Positions 9,333 through 20,988 of a stretch of DNA of 39,730 bases are shown piece after piece. Each line of letters starts with the position of its first letter. Within the stretch, counting starts at the first letter, position 1. The notes under the pieces are model-generated. The model was given only the letters and a program-made list of their open reading frames with translations, searched no databases and was not told where the DNA came from. The position numbers were made by a program, and so were the translations under genes. Source of the DNA: Bryobacterales bacterium (GTDB lineage Bacteria > Acidobacteriota > Terriglobia > Bryobacterales > Bryobacteraceae); the NCBI GenBank assembly GCA_025456495.1, contig JALOKO010000003.1, positions 1 to 39,730 of the forward strand, given 5' to 3'.

Positions 9333-10207
9333 TGATTACCGGATGCGGCACCGCGTTGGTTACACCGTTCCACGAGGACGGCTCCATTGACACCATCACC
9401 TTTCAGCGTCTGGCGGCGCGCCAGGTGGAGGCAGGCATCGACTTTCTGGTGCCTTGCGGAACCACAGCCGAAAGTCCGACGCTGAACGAGGACGAGCAGT
9501 TGCTGCTGATTCGCATCGCCTGCGAAGTGGCGGCGGGCCGTGTGCCAGTGATGGCCGGCGTGGGCGGCAACCACACGGCTGCCTTGCAGCGACGCGCTGA
9601 GAAGGTGGAGGCGCTGGGAGTGCAGGCCTTGCTGTCGGTAACGCCGTACTACAACAAGCCCTCGCAGGAGGGCCTGTTGGCGCATTACCGCGCACTGGCG
9701 GCCAGCACTTCGCTGCCCATCGTGCTGTACAGCGTGGCCGGTCGTACGGGCGTCAACCTGGAGCCAGAAACGGTGCTGGCGCTGGCCGAGACGCCCAACA
9801 TCGCGGGCATCAAGGAAGCCTCAGGCAACATCGCGCAGATTGCCCGCATCGCCGCGCAGGCTCCGGCTGGCTTCGCTATCTACGCGGGTGATGATCTGCT
9901 GGCGATTCCCGTGATTGCGCTGGGCGGGCACGGCGTGATCTCCGTGGCGTCGAACGAAATTCCGGGGGAGATGGCAGGCATTGCACGCCATGCCTTGAAT
10001 GGCGACCTGGATAGCGCGCGCATTCTGATGAAGCACTACCTGCCACTGATGGACGTGAACTTCATTGATTCAAACCCCGTTCCGGTCAAGACCGCAATGG
10101 CCCTTATGGGCCTGCTGCAGCCCCATTGGCGATTGCCCCTGGTGGCCACCAGCACACCCAGGCAAGCCCGCATTCAAGCCGTACTCGAACAAGTAGGATT
10201 ACTGTAG
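9332..10207 (+). CDS. dapA: 4-hydroxy-tetrahydrodipicolinate synthase
   Basis: 'GCGTALVTPFHEDGSID', 'CGTTAESPTLNEDE', 'SVTPYYNKPSQEGLLAHYRALA', 'GIKEASGNIAQIARI'. Confidence 0.96.
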   Translation: MITGCGTALVTPFHEDGSIDTITFQRLAARQVEAGIDFLVPCGTTAESPTLNEDEQLLLIRIACEVAAGRVPVMAGVGGNHTAALQRRAEKVEALGVQALLSVTPYYNKPSQEGLLAHYRALAASTSLPIVLYSVAGRTGVNLEPETVLALAETPNIAGIKEASGNIAQIARIAAQAPAGFAIYAGDDLLAIPVIALGGHGVISVASNEIPGEMAGIARHALNGDLDSARILMKHYLPLMDVNFIDSNPVPVKTAMALMGLLQPHWRLPLVATSTPRQARIQAVLEQVGLL

Positions 10208-10934
10208 ATGTCACACGAACTCCAAGCCGCGATTGAGGAACTATTCGCGAACCCGCCAGCCCTATACACGCCCGCGCATACGGCGTTGTTCGCGCGATTC
10301 AAACACCTGTTGAATGTGGGACAGATTCGCGCGGCGCAACCGGACGCGGACACGCCTACTGGGTGGCGCGTGAACCCCTGGGTGAAGCAGGGTATCCTGC
10401 TTGGCTTTCGCATGGGAACTCTGGTGGACATGAGTGTGGAGACCGCGCGCCAGCCTTGGTTTGACCGTTCCAGCTATCCCGTGAAGCAACTCCGCGTGGA
10501 GGATGGCGTGCGCGTGGTGCCTGGTGGATCCAGCATTCGCGATGGCGCGTATGTGGCCCGCACGGTGACCTGCATGCCGCCCATGTACATCAATGTCGGC
10601 GCATATGTCGGTGATCATCGAAGACGACGTGATGGTGGGCGGCAATTGCGGCGTTTATGAAGGCACGGTGGTGAAGCGCCGCGCGGTGCTGGCCACCGGA
10701 GTGCTGTTGAACCAATCGACACCGGTGTTCGACCTGGTGCGCGGAGAGATTCTGCGGGCCACCGATGGCCAACCCCTGGTGATCCCCGAAGACGCGGTGG
10801 TGGCGCCCGGCAGTCGCGCCATCACACAAGGGCCGGGCAAAGACTGGGGCCTTTCCGTATCCGCCGCCATCATCGTGAAGTATCGCGACGCCAAGACCGA
10901 AGGCAAGGTGCAGTTGGAGGACCTCCTGCGGTAG
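10208..10934 (+). pseudogene. dapD: 2,3,4,5-tetrahydropyridine-2,6-dicarboxylate N-succinyltransferase, with internal deletion and frameshift near 10607-10612
   Basis: ORF 10208..10660 carries the N-terminal part through '...MPPMYINVGAYV'. ORF 10593..10934 in another frame resumes at 'VIIEDDVMVGGNCGVYEGTVVKRRAVLATGV...VKYRDAKTEGKVQLEDLLR'. The expected ~41 residues between are absent. Confidence 0.85.
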
Positions 10935-10961
10935 CCCTTGCCTTCGGCGCCCGGCTTGGCA

Positions 10962-12674
<1,713 letters not shown>

Positions 12675-12777
12675 CGCCCATTCCTAGCTACATCCGCGCG
12701 GGCGGCCAGCCAGGCTGGGCAACCGACAGCGGAGGTCCAATGGGACGCGACTTCCTGATTGTACAGCGGGGACAATC

Positions 12778-13713
12778 GTGGCTGCGTGGGACCGAATCGG
12801 TAGTGCGACGAGCAAGTTCCCTCTCATGTTTGGGGCGAAGACTTCCGATATGTACAACGGGGTCCCTAGTACCGTGTCGACGCCGCAAACCGAAATCCAT
12901 GCCTTGCCGCAGCATCACTGGGCGCTTCGTTGCCTGCCCCCGTTGCCGGCCTCCGCGGCCCGCATGCTGCGGCTGTTGAACGACAACTCGGCGGGTATCC
13001 GGGAGTTTGCCGATGTCATCAGCACCGATGCCAGCTTTGCCTGGGAAGTGCTGCGCGCGGCCAACTCACCGTTGTTCAGCCTACCCTATGAAATCGACGA
13101 CCTCTTCCACGCCGTGAGCATTATTGGAGTGGAACGGGTCCGCGGGATGGTGTTCGTCGCCGCCCTGTCTTCCGGCTTCCGTCACGCGATGCGCGAACAA
13201 AGCCTGTTGGCTTGCTGGAAGCACTCGCTGGCGGTGGCCTACCTGGCCGCCGAGTCCGCAGTGGGCTTCCAGGTGGATGCGGGCAAGGCGTACACGGCCG
13301 GCCTGTTGCATGACCTGGGGCGCTTGGCCTTGATGACCGCGTTCCCCGCCAAATACGCGTCGCTGATTGAGCAATCTCTCCGCGAGGAAGTGGAGATGAA
13401 CGTTCTGGAAGAGCAGTTCTTTGAGATCAACCACTGCGTTGCCGGGGCGTCGATCGCTGCCGCGTGGTCGTTGCCGGTGTCGCTGGCCGAAGTCTGCCTG
13501 AAGCATCACGACGACCCGCTGGACAATCCGTCACCGCTGCTGCAGAACATTGTCGCCGCGAATCGAATGGCGCACACGTTGGGCTTTCAGCCGGTGTATG
13601 AGAAGCGGCTGGTGCAGCCAGCCTCTGACCTACCGAACGGGGTTCCCAATCATTTGGAGGAATCCACCGCGTTGCTGCACCAGAAGATTGACGCTTACTG
13701 CTTGAGTGTGTAG
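12778..13713 (+). CDS. HDOD domain protein (start uncertain; 12850 also possible)
   Basis: 'LPPLPASAARMLRLLNDNSAGIREFADVISTDASFAWEVLRAANSPLFSLPYEIDDLFHAVSIIGVERVRGMV', 'AGLLHDLGRLALM'. Confidence 0.85.
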   Translation: MAAWDRIGSATSKFPLMFGAKTSDMYNGVPSTVSTPQTEIHALPQHHWALRCLPPLPASAARMLRLLNDNSAGIREFADVISTDASFAWEVLRAANSPLFSLPYEIDDLFHAVSIIGVERVRGMVFVAALSSGFRHAMREQSLLACWKHSLAVAYLAAESAVGFQVDAGKAYTAGLLHDLGRLALMTAFPAKYASLIEQSLREEVEMNVLEEQFFEINHCVAGASIAAAWSLPVSLAEVCLKHHDDPLDNPSPLLQNIVAANRMAHTLGFQPVYEKRLVQPASDLPNGVPNHLEESTALLHQKIDAYCLSV

Positions 13714-13764
13714 GCGTGCCGCTGCCGCGGGGCTGGTGGGTTGCGTCCAGACGGTGCAAGAGGG

Positions 13765-13809
13765 GACGCAGCGATCGATGACGCAGCGATCGATGATGCG
13801 GCGATCGAG
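13765..13809. repeat. 15-bp tandem repeat, 3 copies (third diverged)
   Basis: gacgcagcgatcgat / gacgcagcgatcgat / gatgcggcgatcgag. Confidence 0.85.
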
Positions 13810-13883
13810 ACCACCGCGAGACGCAGCCTAGCAACAGGCCCAGACGGCAGTGCGCTGTGATAGCGTAGCCCTCAGGAATTCCC

Positions 13884-15248
13884 GTGATGACTGAGGTGTC
13901 TATGAATCGCCGCAACCTGTTCCAACTGGCCTCCACGCTTGGCGCCGGAACACTGCTGGGCCAACGCCAGGCAGCCGCGCAACAGCAGGCCGCACGCGCC
14001 ACTCGGGCACTGCCGTCACCCATCATCCGCGATATCCAGGTGATTGAAACCGCGCCTCAGGGCCTGCGCCTGGTGGTGGTGAAGGTGATCACAGATCAGG
14101 ACGGGCTGTACGGTTACGGCTGCGGCACCTTCACCCAACGGGCTGACCTGGTGAAGCCAGCCGTGGAGCGCTATCTGAAGCCGCTCTTGGTGGGGCGTCC
14201 CGCTGACCGCATTGATGACACCTGGCAGATGGCCTACAACGGCAGTTACTGGCGGAATGGACCGGTGTTGAACAATGCCTTGAGCGGCGTCGATATGGCG
14301 CTTTGGGACATCAAGGGCCGCCAGTGCGGGCTACCGGTGTATCAGTTGCTGGGCGGCAAGCTGCGCGAGGCCGCCGATTGCTATGGGCATGCTTCCGGTG
14401 AGGATGCCGCTGCTGTCATCGAAAGCGCCAAACAGTGGATGGCTCGCGGCTTTCGTCACGTGCGGATGCAGGTGGGCGTGGCAGGGATGGCGGGCTACGG
14501 ATCCGGCGCTGGCGCGGCGCAGGTGGCCAAACTGCATGACGACCGTGTGTACGAGCCAGCCGCCTACATACGAGCCACCCTGGACATGTTCGCCAAGGCG
14601 CGCCAGGAGCTAGGGATGGAGGTGGAACTGCTGCACGATGTCCACGAGCGCATCTCGCCCACCCAGGCCTTGCAACTGTGTAAGGACATGGAGCAGTTCC
14701 GGCTCTTCTTCCTGGAGGATCCGCTGTCGCCGGAGGACATTGCCTGGTTCCGTCTCATCCGCCAGCAGTGCACTACTCCGATTGCGATGGGCGAGTTGTT
14801 CAACAGCCCGCACGAGTGGACGCCGCTGATTAGCGAACGGCTGATTGACTACATCCGCGTCCATGTGTCGCAAGCAGGTGGGTTGACGCCATGCCGCAAG
14901 ATGGCCACCTTGGGCGAGGTCTTCGGCGTCCGCACGGCATGGCACGGACCCGGCGACGTGAGCCCCATTGGCCATGCCTGCAATGTCACCTTGGACCTTG
15001 CCTGCTATAACTTCGGCGTGCAGGAATACTCGGCATTCGGGGAGCGCAGCCAGGAGGTCTTCCGCAACTGCCCGCGCATGGAGAACGGCTATTTGTATGC
15101 GAACGAGGCGCCGGGCTGGGGGATTGAAGTAGACGAGAAGGCCGCCGCCAAGTATCCCTTTGGCAGCTTTGAGCAGGGGGAACGGAAAGACCTGAATGGC
15201 GGTTGGGGTGTCATCCGCCGCCGCGACGGCACGGTGATTAAGCAGTAG
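13884..15248 (+). CDS. Enolase-superfamily (mandelate racemase/muconate lactonizing, ManD/RspA-like) protein with Tat-like signal
   Basis: 'MNRRNLFQLASTLGAGTLLG' leader; 'ALSGVDMALWDIKGRQCGLPVYQLLGGKLREA', 'FLEDPLSPED', 'TAWHGPGDVSPIGHACNVTLDLA'. Confidence 0.85.
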   Translation: MMTEVSMNRRNLFQLASTLGAGTLLGQRQAAAQQQAARATRALPSPIIRDIQVIETAPQGLRLVVVKVITDQDGLYGYGCGTFTQRADLVKPAVERYLKPLLVGRPADRIDDTWQMAYNGSYWRNGPVLNNALSGVDMALWDIKGRQCGLPVYQLLGGKLREAADCYGHASGEDAAAVIESAKQWMARGFRHVRMQVGVAGMAGYGSGAGAAQVAKLHDDRVYEPAAYIRATLDMFAKARQELGMEVELLHDVHERISPTQALQLCKDMEQFRLFFLEDPLSPEDIAWFRLIRQQCTTPIAMGELFNSPHEWTPLISERLIDYIRVHVSQAGGLTPCRKMATLGEVFGVRTAWHGPGDVSPIGHACNVTLDLACYNFGVQEYSAFGERSQEVFRNCPRMENGYLYANEAPGWGIEVDEKAAAKYPFGSFEQGERKDLNGGWGVIRRRDGTVIKQ

Positions 15249-15344
15249 TCGCGGGAAGCGCCACCAGCGGCAGACCCGTCGCCCAGGAACTTTGCGGCGG
15301 GATGCGGTGTCTAAGTGGGGCAACCTGGCAAGGTCAAGGGAGGC

Positions 15345-16910
15345 ATGATGCACCCGTATGGATGTCTGCTTCTGATGCTGGCTCTGATCGCCACGCCGAT
15401 TGCGCTTGCCGTCACCATCGAAGGGCAGGTGCTGCGGGACGACACGGGCGCCGCGCTGGTGTCGGCGGACGTGCGCGTGGCTCGACAAGGCGAACGTTTG
15501 CTGGCGGCGCATCTGGAAACCGACCGCGATGGCCGCTTCCGGGCGGAAGACCTGCCGGAGGGCCGCTATGTTCTCACCATCGGTAAGCCGTCCTTTCAGG
15601 ATGTGGCGCTGGAGTTGCCCGTCGACGCCGGCCCCATCCAGGTACGGCTGATCCGGTTGGCGTCTATCTCCGGAACCGTGCGCGCGCGGGACGGAAGCCT
15701 GCTGGCCAACGCCCGCGTTTACGCGATGGAGCGCACGCGCTCGGGGTCCATTCGCGAGCTGAACATGGCCGCCGCCAGCGCGTTCAGCAAAGCCGATGGA
15801 AGCTATCAGCTACGGGGTCTGCCTCCGGGGAACTATGTCCTGGCAATGGGCATGCAGGGCAACAATCGGTCAATGGGCGCCATGTATCCGGACAACCGTA
15901 GCCCGCGCATCTTTGAGTTGAAGGGTGGCGAGGTGATTGACCGCTGTGACTTTGTGGCGGAGACGGGCGAGGTATTCAAGGTGAGCGGGAAGGTGGCCAT
16001 CCCAGAGCACCTTGCCAAGACGCGCGTTCCATCCGGGCCACCGGGAGCCACCATGGACGCGCGCTTTTCAGTGGGACTTGCGCCGGTTGACCAGCCCATG
16101 TTGCAAGTGGCCTGGACGCGGACGGAGCCGGATGGCAGCTTCGAGTTTCCCGCCGTTCCCTGGGGCAGCTATGAGCTGTTCGCTGCTGGTCCGGTGATTG
16201 GCTTCAGCTTCCGCGGCAGCATGCTGGCGGGCGATGGCGCCCTTGCGTTCGGACGAATGCCCGTGCAGGTGACCGCCGATGTGAGGGACCTGGCCGTACA
16301 AGTTCAGCCGCCTCGTACAGTTCGTTTGCAGTGGATACCCGGACGTGCCTCCATCGCGGATTGTCCCAAGACCCTGGCGGTACGTTTGACGGCGCTGGAG
16401 GCGCGGGGCAGCGATCTTACCCGACTAGTATCCCTTCCCTTGGGCGACGTGGTTACCGTGGAGAATCTGGCGCCCACCCGCTATCAGGTGGAGACTGCAA
16501 GCGCGGCTGCTGTCTGCAGCGTGCTGGGCGCAGCGGAGTTGAACTTGCGGAACGGGCAACCCGATGAGCCAGTCACCGTGGAGGCCGCAGGCCATGGTTC
16601 TCTGGCGGGCGAAGTGCTGGATCGCCTGCCGGGTGGGATCTACGAAGTGGCGCTGTTGCCCCTGGGCGTGGCGGCGGGTGAAGCGATGACGCTGCAGACG
16701 GTGGACGCGCAAGGCAAGTTCCGCTTCGCCAAACTGCGACCGGGAAGATATGGGGTGGCCATCCGCTTGCAGCACGGCGGAGGATACAGCGAAGGAGTGG
16801 GCGAGAGGACCGCAGGGCTGGTCTCTTCAATTACCGAAGTGGAAGTGCTGGGCGGCAATGTGGAGATGTTGCTGCATGCGCCCGTGGCGGAAGGGACGGC
16901 CAATCGATGA
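15345..16910 (+). CDS. Exported carboxypeptidase-regulatory-like (Cna-B-like) multi-domain protein
   Basis: Signal peptide 'MMHPYGCLLLMLALIATPIALA'; repeated 'IEGQVLRDDTGAALVSADVRV' and 'ISGTVRARDGSLLANARVYA' beta-sandwich motifs. Start refined within ORF 15315..16910. Confidence 0.78.
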   Translation: MMHPYGCLLLMLALIATPIALAVTIEGQVLRDDTGAALVSADVRVARQGERLLAAHLETDRDGRFRAEDLPEGRYVLTIGKPSFQDVALELPVDAGPIQVRLIRLASISGTVRARDGSLLANARVYAMERTRSGSIRELNMAAASAFSKADGSYQLRGLPPGNYVLAMGMQGNNRSMGAMYPDNRSPRIFELKGGEVIDRCDFVAETGEVFKVSGKVAIPEHLAKTRVPSGPPGATMDARFSVGLAPVDQPMLQVAWTRTEPDGSFEFPAVPWGSYELFAAGPVIGFSFRGSMLAGDGALAFGRMPVQVTADVRDLAVQVQPPRTVRLQWIPGRASIADCPKTLAVRLTALEARGSDLTRLVSLPLGDVVTVENLAPTRYQVETASAAAVCSVLGAAELNLRNGQPDEPVTVEAAGHGSLAGEVLDRLPGGIYEVALLPLGVAAGEAMTLQTVDAQGKFRFAKLRPGRYGVAIRLQHGGGYSEGVGERTAGLVSSITEVEVLGGNVEMLLHAPVAEGTANR

Positions 16911-18775
16911 GCGGGTCTTGCCGGATGTTTCTTCATTTGCATGCGATACCGCGGTGGCTGACATGGCTGAGGCGTCCCGCTCTGGAGCAGTTGCAAACGG
17001 CTTCGTTGGGTATGGCGGCCGTGCCGGGTATGGCTGCTGCGCTGTGCCTGCTGTTGGTGGGCCAAGCCATCGCCCAGCCGAGCCCTGCCGCCGGGCTTGC
17101 CGCACAACCTGGTGTGATAGAGGGTCGCGTGATGGATGCCGACACCGGTGAGCCCATTGCTGAAGCCACGGTGTGGGTGGATACCGCCAAGGTAGGCTTC
17201 TTCGGAGGGAAGTTTGGAGTGACGCCCGGCCAGCCGTCGGATGGCTTTGCGGAGTCGGGCGAGGATGGAGCGTTCACGTTGCGCGGTGTGCCGCCCGGCA
17301 AGCGAAGCATCACGGCGATGGCGCCCAAGGGCATCTTCAATGAAGCGCGACTGAGTCGTCAGGTGGGACCAGGGCAGACGCTGGGCGATTGCGTTGTGCG
17401 AATGCGCAATCCCGCCTCCGTTCGCGGTCGCGTGGTAGACGAAAAAGGTGAGCCTCTGGCGGGTGTGCAAATTCATCTGGTGGTGGAGGAGTATCACGCC
17501 GGAAAGGTAAGGCAGTATCTGAGGCCGGGCGGCATGTCGGACGAGAACGGCGAATACCAGATCGAGTCGGCTGTAGCTGGGCGCGCGGTTCGCCTGATGG
17601 CCGAGCGGGTGGCGCGAGGCGCGGAGGCCTCCGCTGATTCCAACGCGCCCATTGACCCCAAGCTCCGGCGCCCTGCGTTTTCCCGCGTGTTCTATCCCGA
17701 TGCGCCAGATCTGCAAGGCGCCACGGTGCTGAAGTTCCGCAGTGGCGAGGAACGCGGTGGTGTGGACTTTGTGATGCGACGAGAGCCGTCCCGTTGCATC
17801 GCGGGGAAGCTTCTGGCGCCAACGGAGGTGAAGGGGATCCGCGTGATGCTGCAACACGCGGAGCCAGCGTATGGGTCAACGCGCCGTGGTGGCAGCTTCG
17901 GCATGACGTGGAGCGCGTCGTTGGATGGAAGACGCGAGTTTCGCATCTGCCAATTGGCGGCGGGGCGCTACCGGCTGCGGGCGCACGATACCGCGGAGGG
18001 TCGCAATGCGGCCATCAGCGCGTATGCGGCAGAATGGATCACGATTACGGACCGCGACCTATCCGACCTGGAGATCCCGATGGTGGCCCCGTGGAAGTTG
18101 AGCACGGAGCTGGAGTGGGCAGCCGCTGCGCCCGAGGCGCCTCCCACGCAGCCCACCATGGTGGCGCTGGAGCCGCTGGACCGGGCCTTCTTCATGGGTG
18201 AGCAGCGGAACGCCCGCATCGAAGCCATTCCGGGTCGTGGGGAGATGGGGGCGGTACTGGTGGACGAGTACAGTGTGAGCGTGCGATTGCCGCGCAGCGG
18301 TCCGTCGGCCCCCGGTTCTGGCGCGCCTACATCGCCCGCCCCAGGCCTTTATGTAAAGGAGATCCGCTATGGGGATGCGGCGGTGCTGGCACAAGCGATG
18401 CGCGTGGGCATGCAACCCGCTGATACGGCCCTGAAGGTGCGGTTGGGGCATGATGCGGGAACGGTGACGGTGCGAGTGACGGACCAGAAGCGGAATCCGG
18501 TTTCAGACGCCCAGGTGTTTCTGCTGCCTAGTGATGCCGCCGATGAGGGGGCGCTAGCCGAGACGCTATTGCGCGGGCAGACTGACCAATACGGCAGCGT
18601 AACCTGGCAACGTGAGGTGGCGCCGGGAAGCTATCGCGCCGTCGCGATTCTGACGAACTTTGACTATTCGCCGGAAGCCGTCCGCATCCTCTGGCAAGCC
18701 CGCGACAGAGCGCCGGAGGTCCGTGTGGCCCCGAATGGAAACGCCGAGGTGGGGGTGCAGGTGGTGCAGCAGTAG
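16907..18775 (+). CDS. Exported carboxypeptidase-regulatory-like protein
   Basis: 'VIEGRVMDADTGEPIAEATVWV', 'SVRGRVVDEKGEPLAGVQIHLV'; hydrophobic leader; ATGA overlap with the previous gene. Confidence 0.75.
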   Translation: MSGSCRMFLHLHAIPRWLTWLRRPALEQLQTASLGMAAVPGMAAALCLLLVGQAIAQPSPAAGLAAQPGVIEGRVMDADTGEPIAEATVWVDTAKVGFFGGKFGVTPGQPSDGFAESGEDGAFTLRGVPPGKRSITAMAPKGIFNEARLSRQVGPGQTLGDCVVRMRNPASVRGRVVDEKGEPLAGVQIHLVVEEYHAGKVRQYLRPGGMSDENGEYQIESAVAGRAVRLMAERVARGAEASADSNAPIDPKLRRPAFSRVFYPDAPDLQGATVLKFRSGEERGGVDFVMRREPSRCIAGKLLAPTEVKGIRVMLQHAEPAYGSTRRGGSFGMTWSASLDGRREFRICQLAAGRYRLRAHDTAEGRNAAISAYAAEWITITDRDLSDLEIPMVAPWKLSTELEWAAAAPEAPPTQPTMVALEPLDRAFFMGEQRNARIEAIPGRGEMGAVLVDEYSVSVRLPRSGPSAPGSGAPTSPAPGLYVKEIRYGDAAVLAQAMRVGMQPADTALKVRLGHDAGTVTVRVTDQKRNPVSDAQVFLLPSDAADEGALAETLLRGQTDQYGSVTWQREVAPGSYRAVAILTNFDYSPEAVRILWQARDRAPEVRVAPNGNAEVGVQVVQQ

Positions 18776-18899
18776 CGGGAATCCGCTCAGCAGCTTCGAC
18801 GCAGCTGCGGTGTGCCCTGCTAGCCTCCGGGTGTGCCGTAAACGATTGCCGACAAATGGGCCGTGGATTCTCTCCCGTTCTTCCGGGATGTCGCGCCAA

Positions 18900-19706
18900 T
18901 CAACGCTGTGCTGCCACTGAGCGGGTCTTGGCGAGGTGGTCGCTGATGGTGGCAACGGTGTCCAGCCAGATGCCTTGGGCGGGGTCGCTGGCGTAGGTCC
19001 AGACGGCACGGATGGCTTCGATGCTGGTGGTTTGCGGGGCAGGGTCGCCGAAGTCGTGGCCGGCGAACACCAGCCAGCGGCCCTCCTTCATGGCGGCTTC
19101 TACTTGCGCTACCAGTTGGTCTCCGCGATAGCCGTCGCAGTGGGTGCCCATCAGGTAGGCCAAGTCACAGCGTTGAGGGTCGTTGGCGGCTTCGTTCAGG
19201 TATCCGCGCCCGGTGCGGAAGCGACGCGCGATCAACGGGACATAGCTGCGACGCTCCTCGCCACGACCCACCCAGGTTTGCCCGCAGGGATAGGCGAAGC
19301 TCACGGGGCGCACTCCGAAGGTTTCCTCAATCTCGGCTGTGGCTCGGTCGAGATCGGCTTCCATGCGGCCCAGTGTGTAGTCCTCCAGAGCATTGTCCCT
19401 GCTGAAGCGGTAGTTCACGGTGCAGGGGTGCGAGTGAGAATGATGTCCCATCTCGTGCCCGGCTGCGATGGCTTGCTTCCAGCCCCAAACCCGCTGTCTG
19501 AAGCCCGATGGCGACACATAGAAGGTGGCCTTCAAGCCGAGGTGATTCAGCACCGGAATGCCGAAGTCAATCTGGCTGACGCGAGCATCGTCGAAGGTGA
19601 AACTGACCGCGCCACGCTTGCCCGATGGCCAGTGAAACGGTCCGGGTTGCGCGAGGGCCTTGGCGCCGACGGCGGCCGCCAGCAGGCTTCTTCGTGACAA
19701 GGGCAT
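18900..19706 (-). CDS. Polysaccharide deacetylase (NodB-like) with Tat-like signal
   Basis: 'MPLSRRSLLAAAVGAKALA', 'GAVSFTFDDARVSQIDFGIPVLNHLGLKATFYVSP', 'GHEMGHHSHSHP', 'FAYPCG'. Confidence 0.88.
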   Translation of the reverse strand: MPLSRRSLLAAAVGAKALAQPGPFHWPSGKRGAVSFTFDDARVSQIDFGIPVLNHLGLKATFYVSPSGFRQRVWGWKQAIAAGHEMGHHSHSHPCTVNYRFSRDNALEDYTLGRMEADLDRATAEIEETFGVRPVSFAYPCGQTWVGRGEERRSYVPLIARRFRTGRGYLNEAANDPQRCDLAYLMGTHCDGYRGDQLVAQVEAAMKEGRWLVFAGHDFGDPAPQTTSIEAIRAVWTYASDPAQGIWLDTVATISDHLAKTRSVAAQR

Positions 19707-19797
19707 GGTGGCTTCGTTGTACCACTGCGAAGGGAAAGTGGCAACTCTGATGCTGGGTGGCTGCTATACTTGCAGCATTCTGGAGGTGTTCGTGTCC

Positions 19798-20319
19798 ATG
19801 CGTCATGCGCTCGGTTTTGTGCTACTCGCCGCTCTTGCCCTGTTACTGGCGGCCATGCCCGCAAGGGCGCAATCGGTGGCCCTGGAAGGAATTCGGGGCG
19901 AGTTCAAGGCGGTATCCACTTCGGTGATGAAGGCCGCCACCAAAGCGCCCGAAAGCCTGTACGCCTACCAGCCCACGCCGGAAGTGTTCACGTATCGCAA
20001 GATGATGTTGCACATCGCTGGCGCCAGCTACAGCCTTTGCGCCAGCTTCCAAGGCAAGCCGGGCCAAGGCCCGAAGGTGGACGCGGACAAGCAGGCGTCC
20101 AAGCAGGAAGTGCTGGAAACGCTAACGGCAGCGTTCAGTTACTGTGACGCGGCGATGGCTGCCTCCAACGACGCCACGCTGGCGGAGGTGGTGACTGCGC
20201 CTTCCGGCACGAAGCGTCCCAAGAGCTATTACGCCAGCCACCTGATTGCCCACACCAGTCTGCATTTTGGCAACATCGTAACCTACATGCGGATGAACAA
20301 GATGTCCCCGGGCGACTAG
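19798..20319 (+). CDS. DinB-family protein with N-terminal signal peptide
   Basis: Start refined to ATG 19798 with GGAGGT upstream. Signal 'MRHALGFVLLAALALLLAAMPARAQ'; 'MMLHIAGASYSLCASFQGK', 'HLIAHTSLHFGNIVTYMRMNKMSPG'. Confidence 0.75.
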   Translation: MRHALGFVLLAALALLLAAMPARAQSVALEGIRGEFKAVSTSVMKAATKAPESLYAYQPTPEVFTYRKMMLHIAGASYSLCASFQGKPGQGPKVDADKQASKQEVLETLTAAFSYCDAAMAASNDATLAEVVTAPSGTKRPKSYYASHLIAHTSLHFGNIVTYMRMNKMSPGD

Positions 20320-20322
20320 ATC

Positions 20323-20988
20323 ATGCGTTCGTTCTTTCTGGGCGTGTTCCTGTTGGCGTTGGCCGGATTGGCCGTCGCGCAGGAGGTGCGCGTACTGGTG
20401 GTGTACCACTCGGAGAGCGGCAACACGGAGACCATGGCCCGCGCGTTGGCGCACGGTGCCCGGCAGGTTCCCGGCAGTCAGGTGCTGTTGCGCACGTATG
20501 AGGAAGTGGCCAAGGAAGATCTGGCCGCGGCTGACGCCATCGCACTGGGTTCCCCGGTTCATATGGGGGACGTTGCCTGGCAGGTGCGCCAAGCGATCGT
20601 GCGGTGGAGCATGGACTTCGGCTATTGGGAAAGCCGCGCCCTCCAGAATAGGCCAGCGGCTGTGTTCGCCACCGGCGCGATGCCTTCCAACGGGAAGGAA
20701 TTCACGATGATGAGCCTGGGCGGCAGCCTGCTGCAGTTGGGCATGGTGCTGGTGAGCCCCTACGGCAGTTTTGGCGCTTCTGCAACCACGGCGCGGCCTG
20801 ACCCCGGCGTGGACGATGCCGAAAAGAAAATCGCCACCGACCTGGGCGAACGCCTTGCGCGCATCGCCCAGCAGATGAAACGGGGAGCACGCCAGCAGGA
20901 CGCCGTTCCCCTCACCTCCGGCGCGTCGGTCAGTTCAGGCTCATCGGGCGGACGGCGGGAAGCAACGCCTTCCGCACCAGTTCATTGA
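20323..20988 (+). CDS. Flavodoxin-fold/WrbA-like protein with N-terminal signal peptide
   Basis: 'MRSFFLGVFLLALAGLAVAQEVRVLVVYHSESGNTETMARALAHG', 'AIALGSPVHMGDVAWQV'. Confidence 0.82.
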   Translation: MRSFFLGVFLLALAGLAVAQEVRVLVVYHSESGNTETMARALAHGARQVPGSQVLLRTYEEVAKEDLAAADAIALGSPVHMGDVAWQVRQAIVRWSMDFGYWESRALQNRPAAVFATGAMPSNGKEFTMMSLGGSLLQLGMVLVSPYGSFGASATTARPDPGVDDAEKKIATDLGERLARIAQQMKRGARQQDAVPLTSGASVSSGSSGGRREATPSAPVH

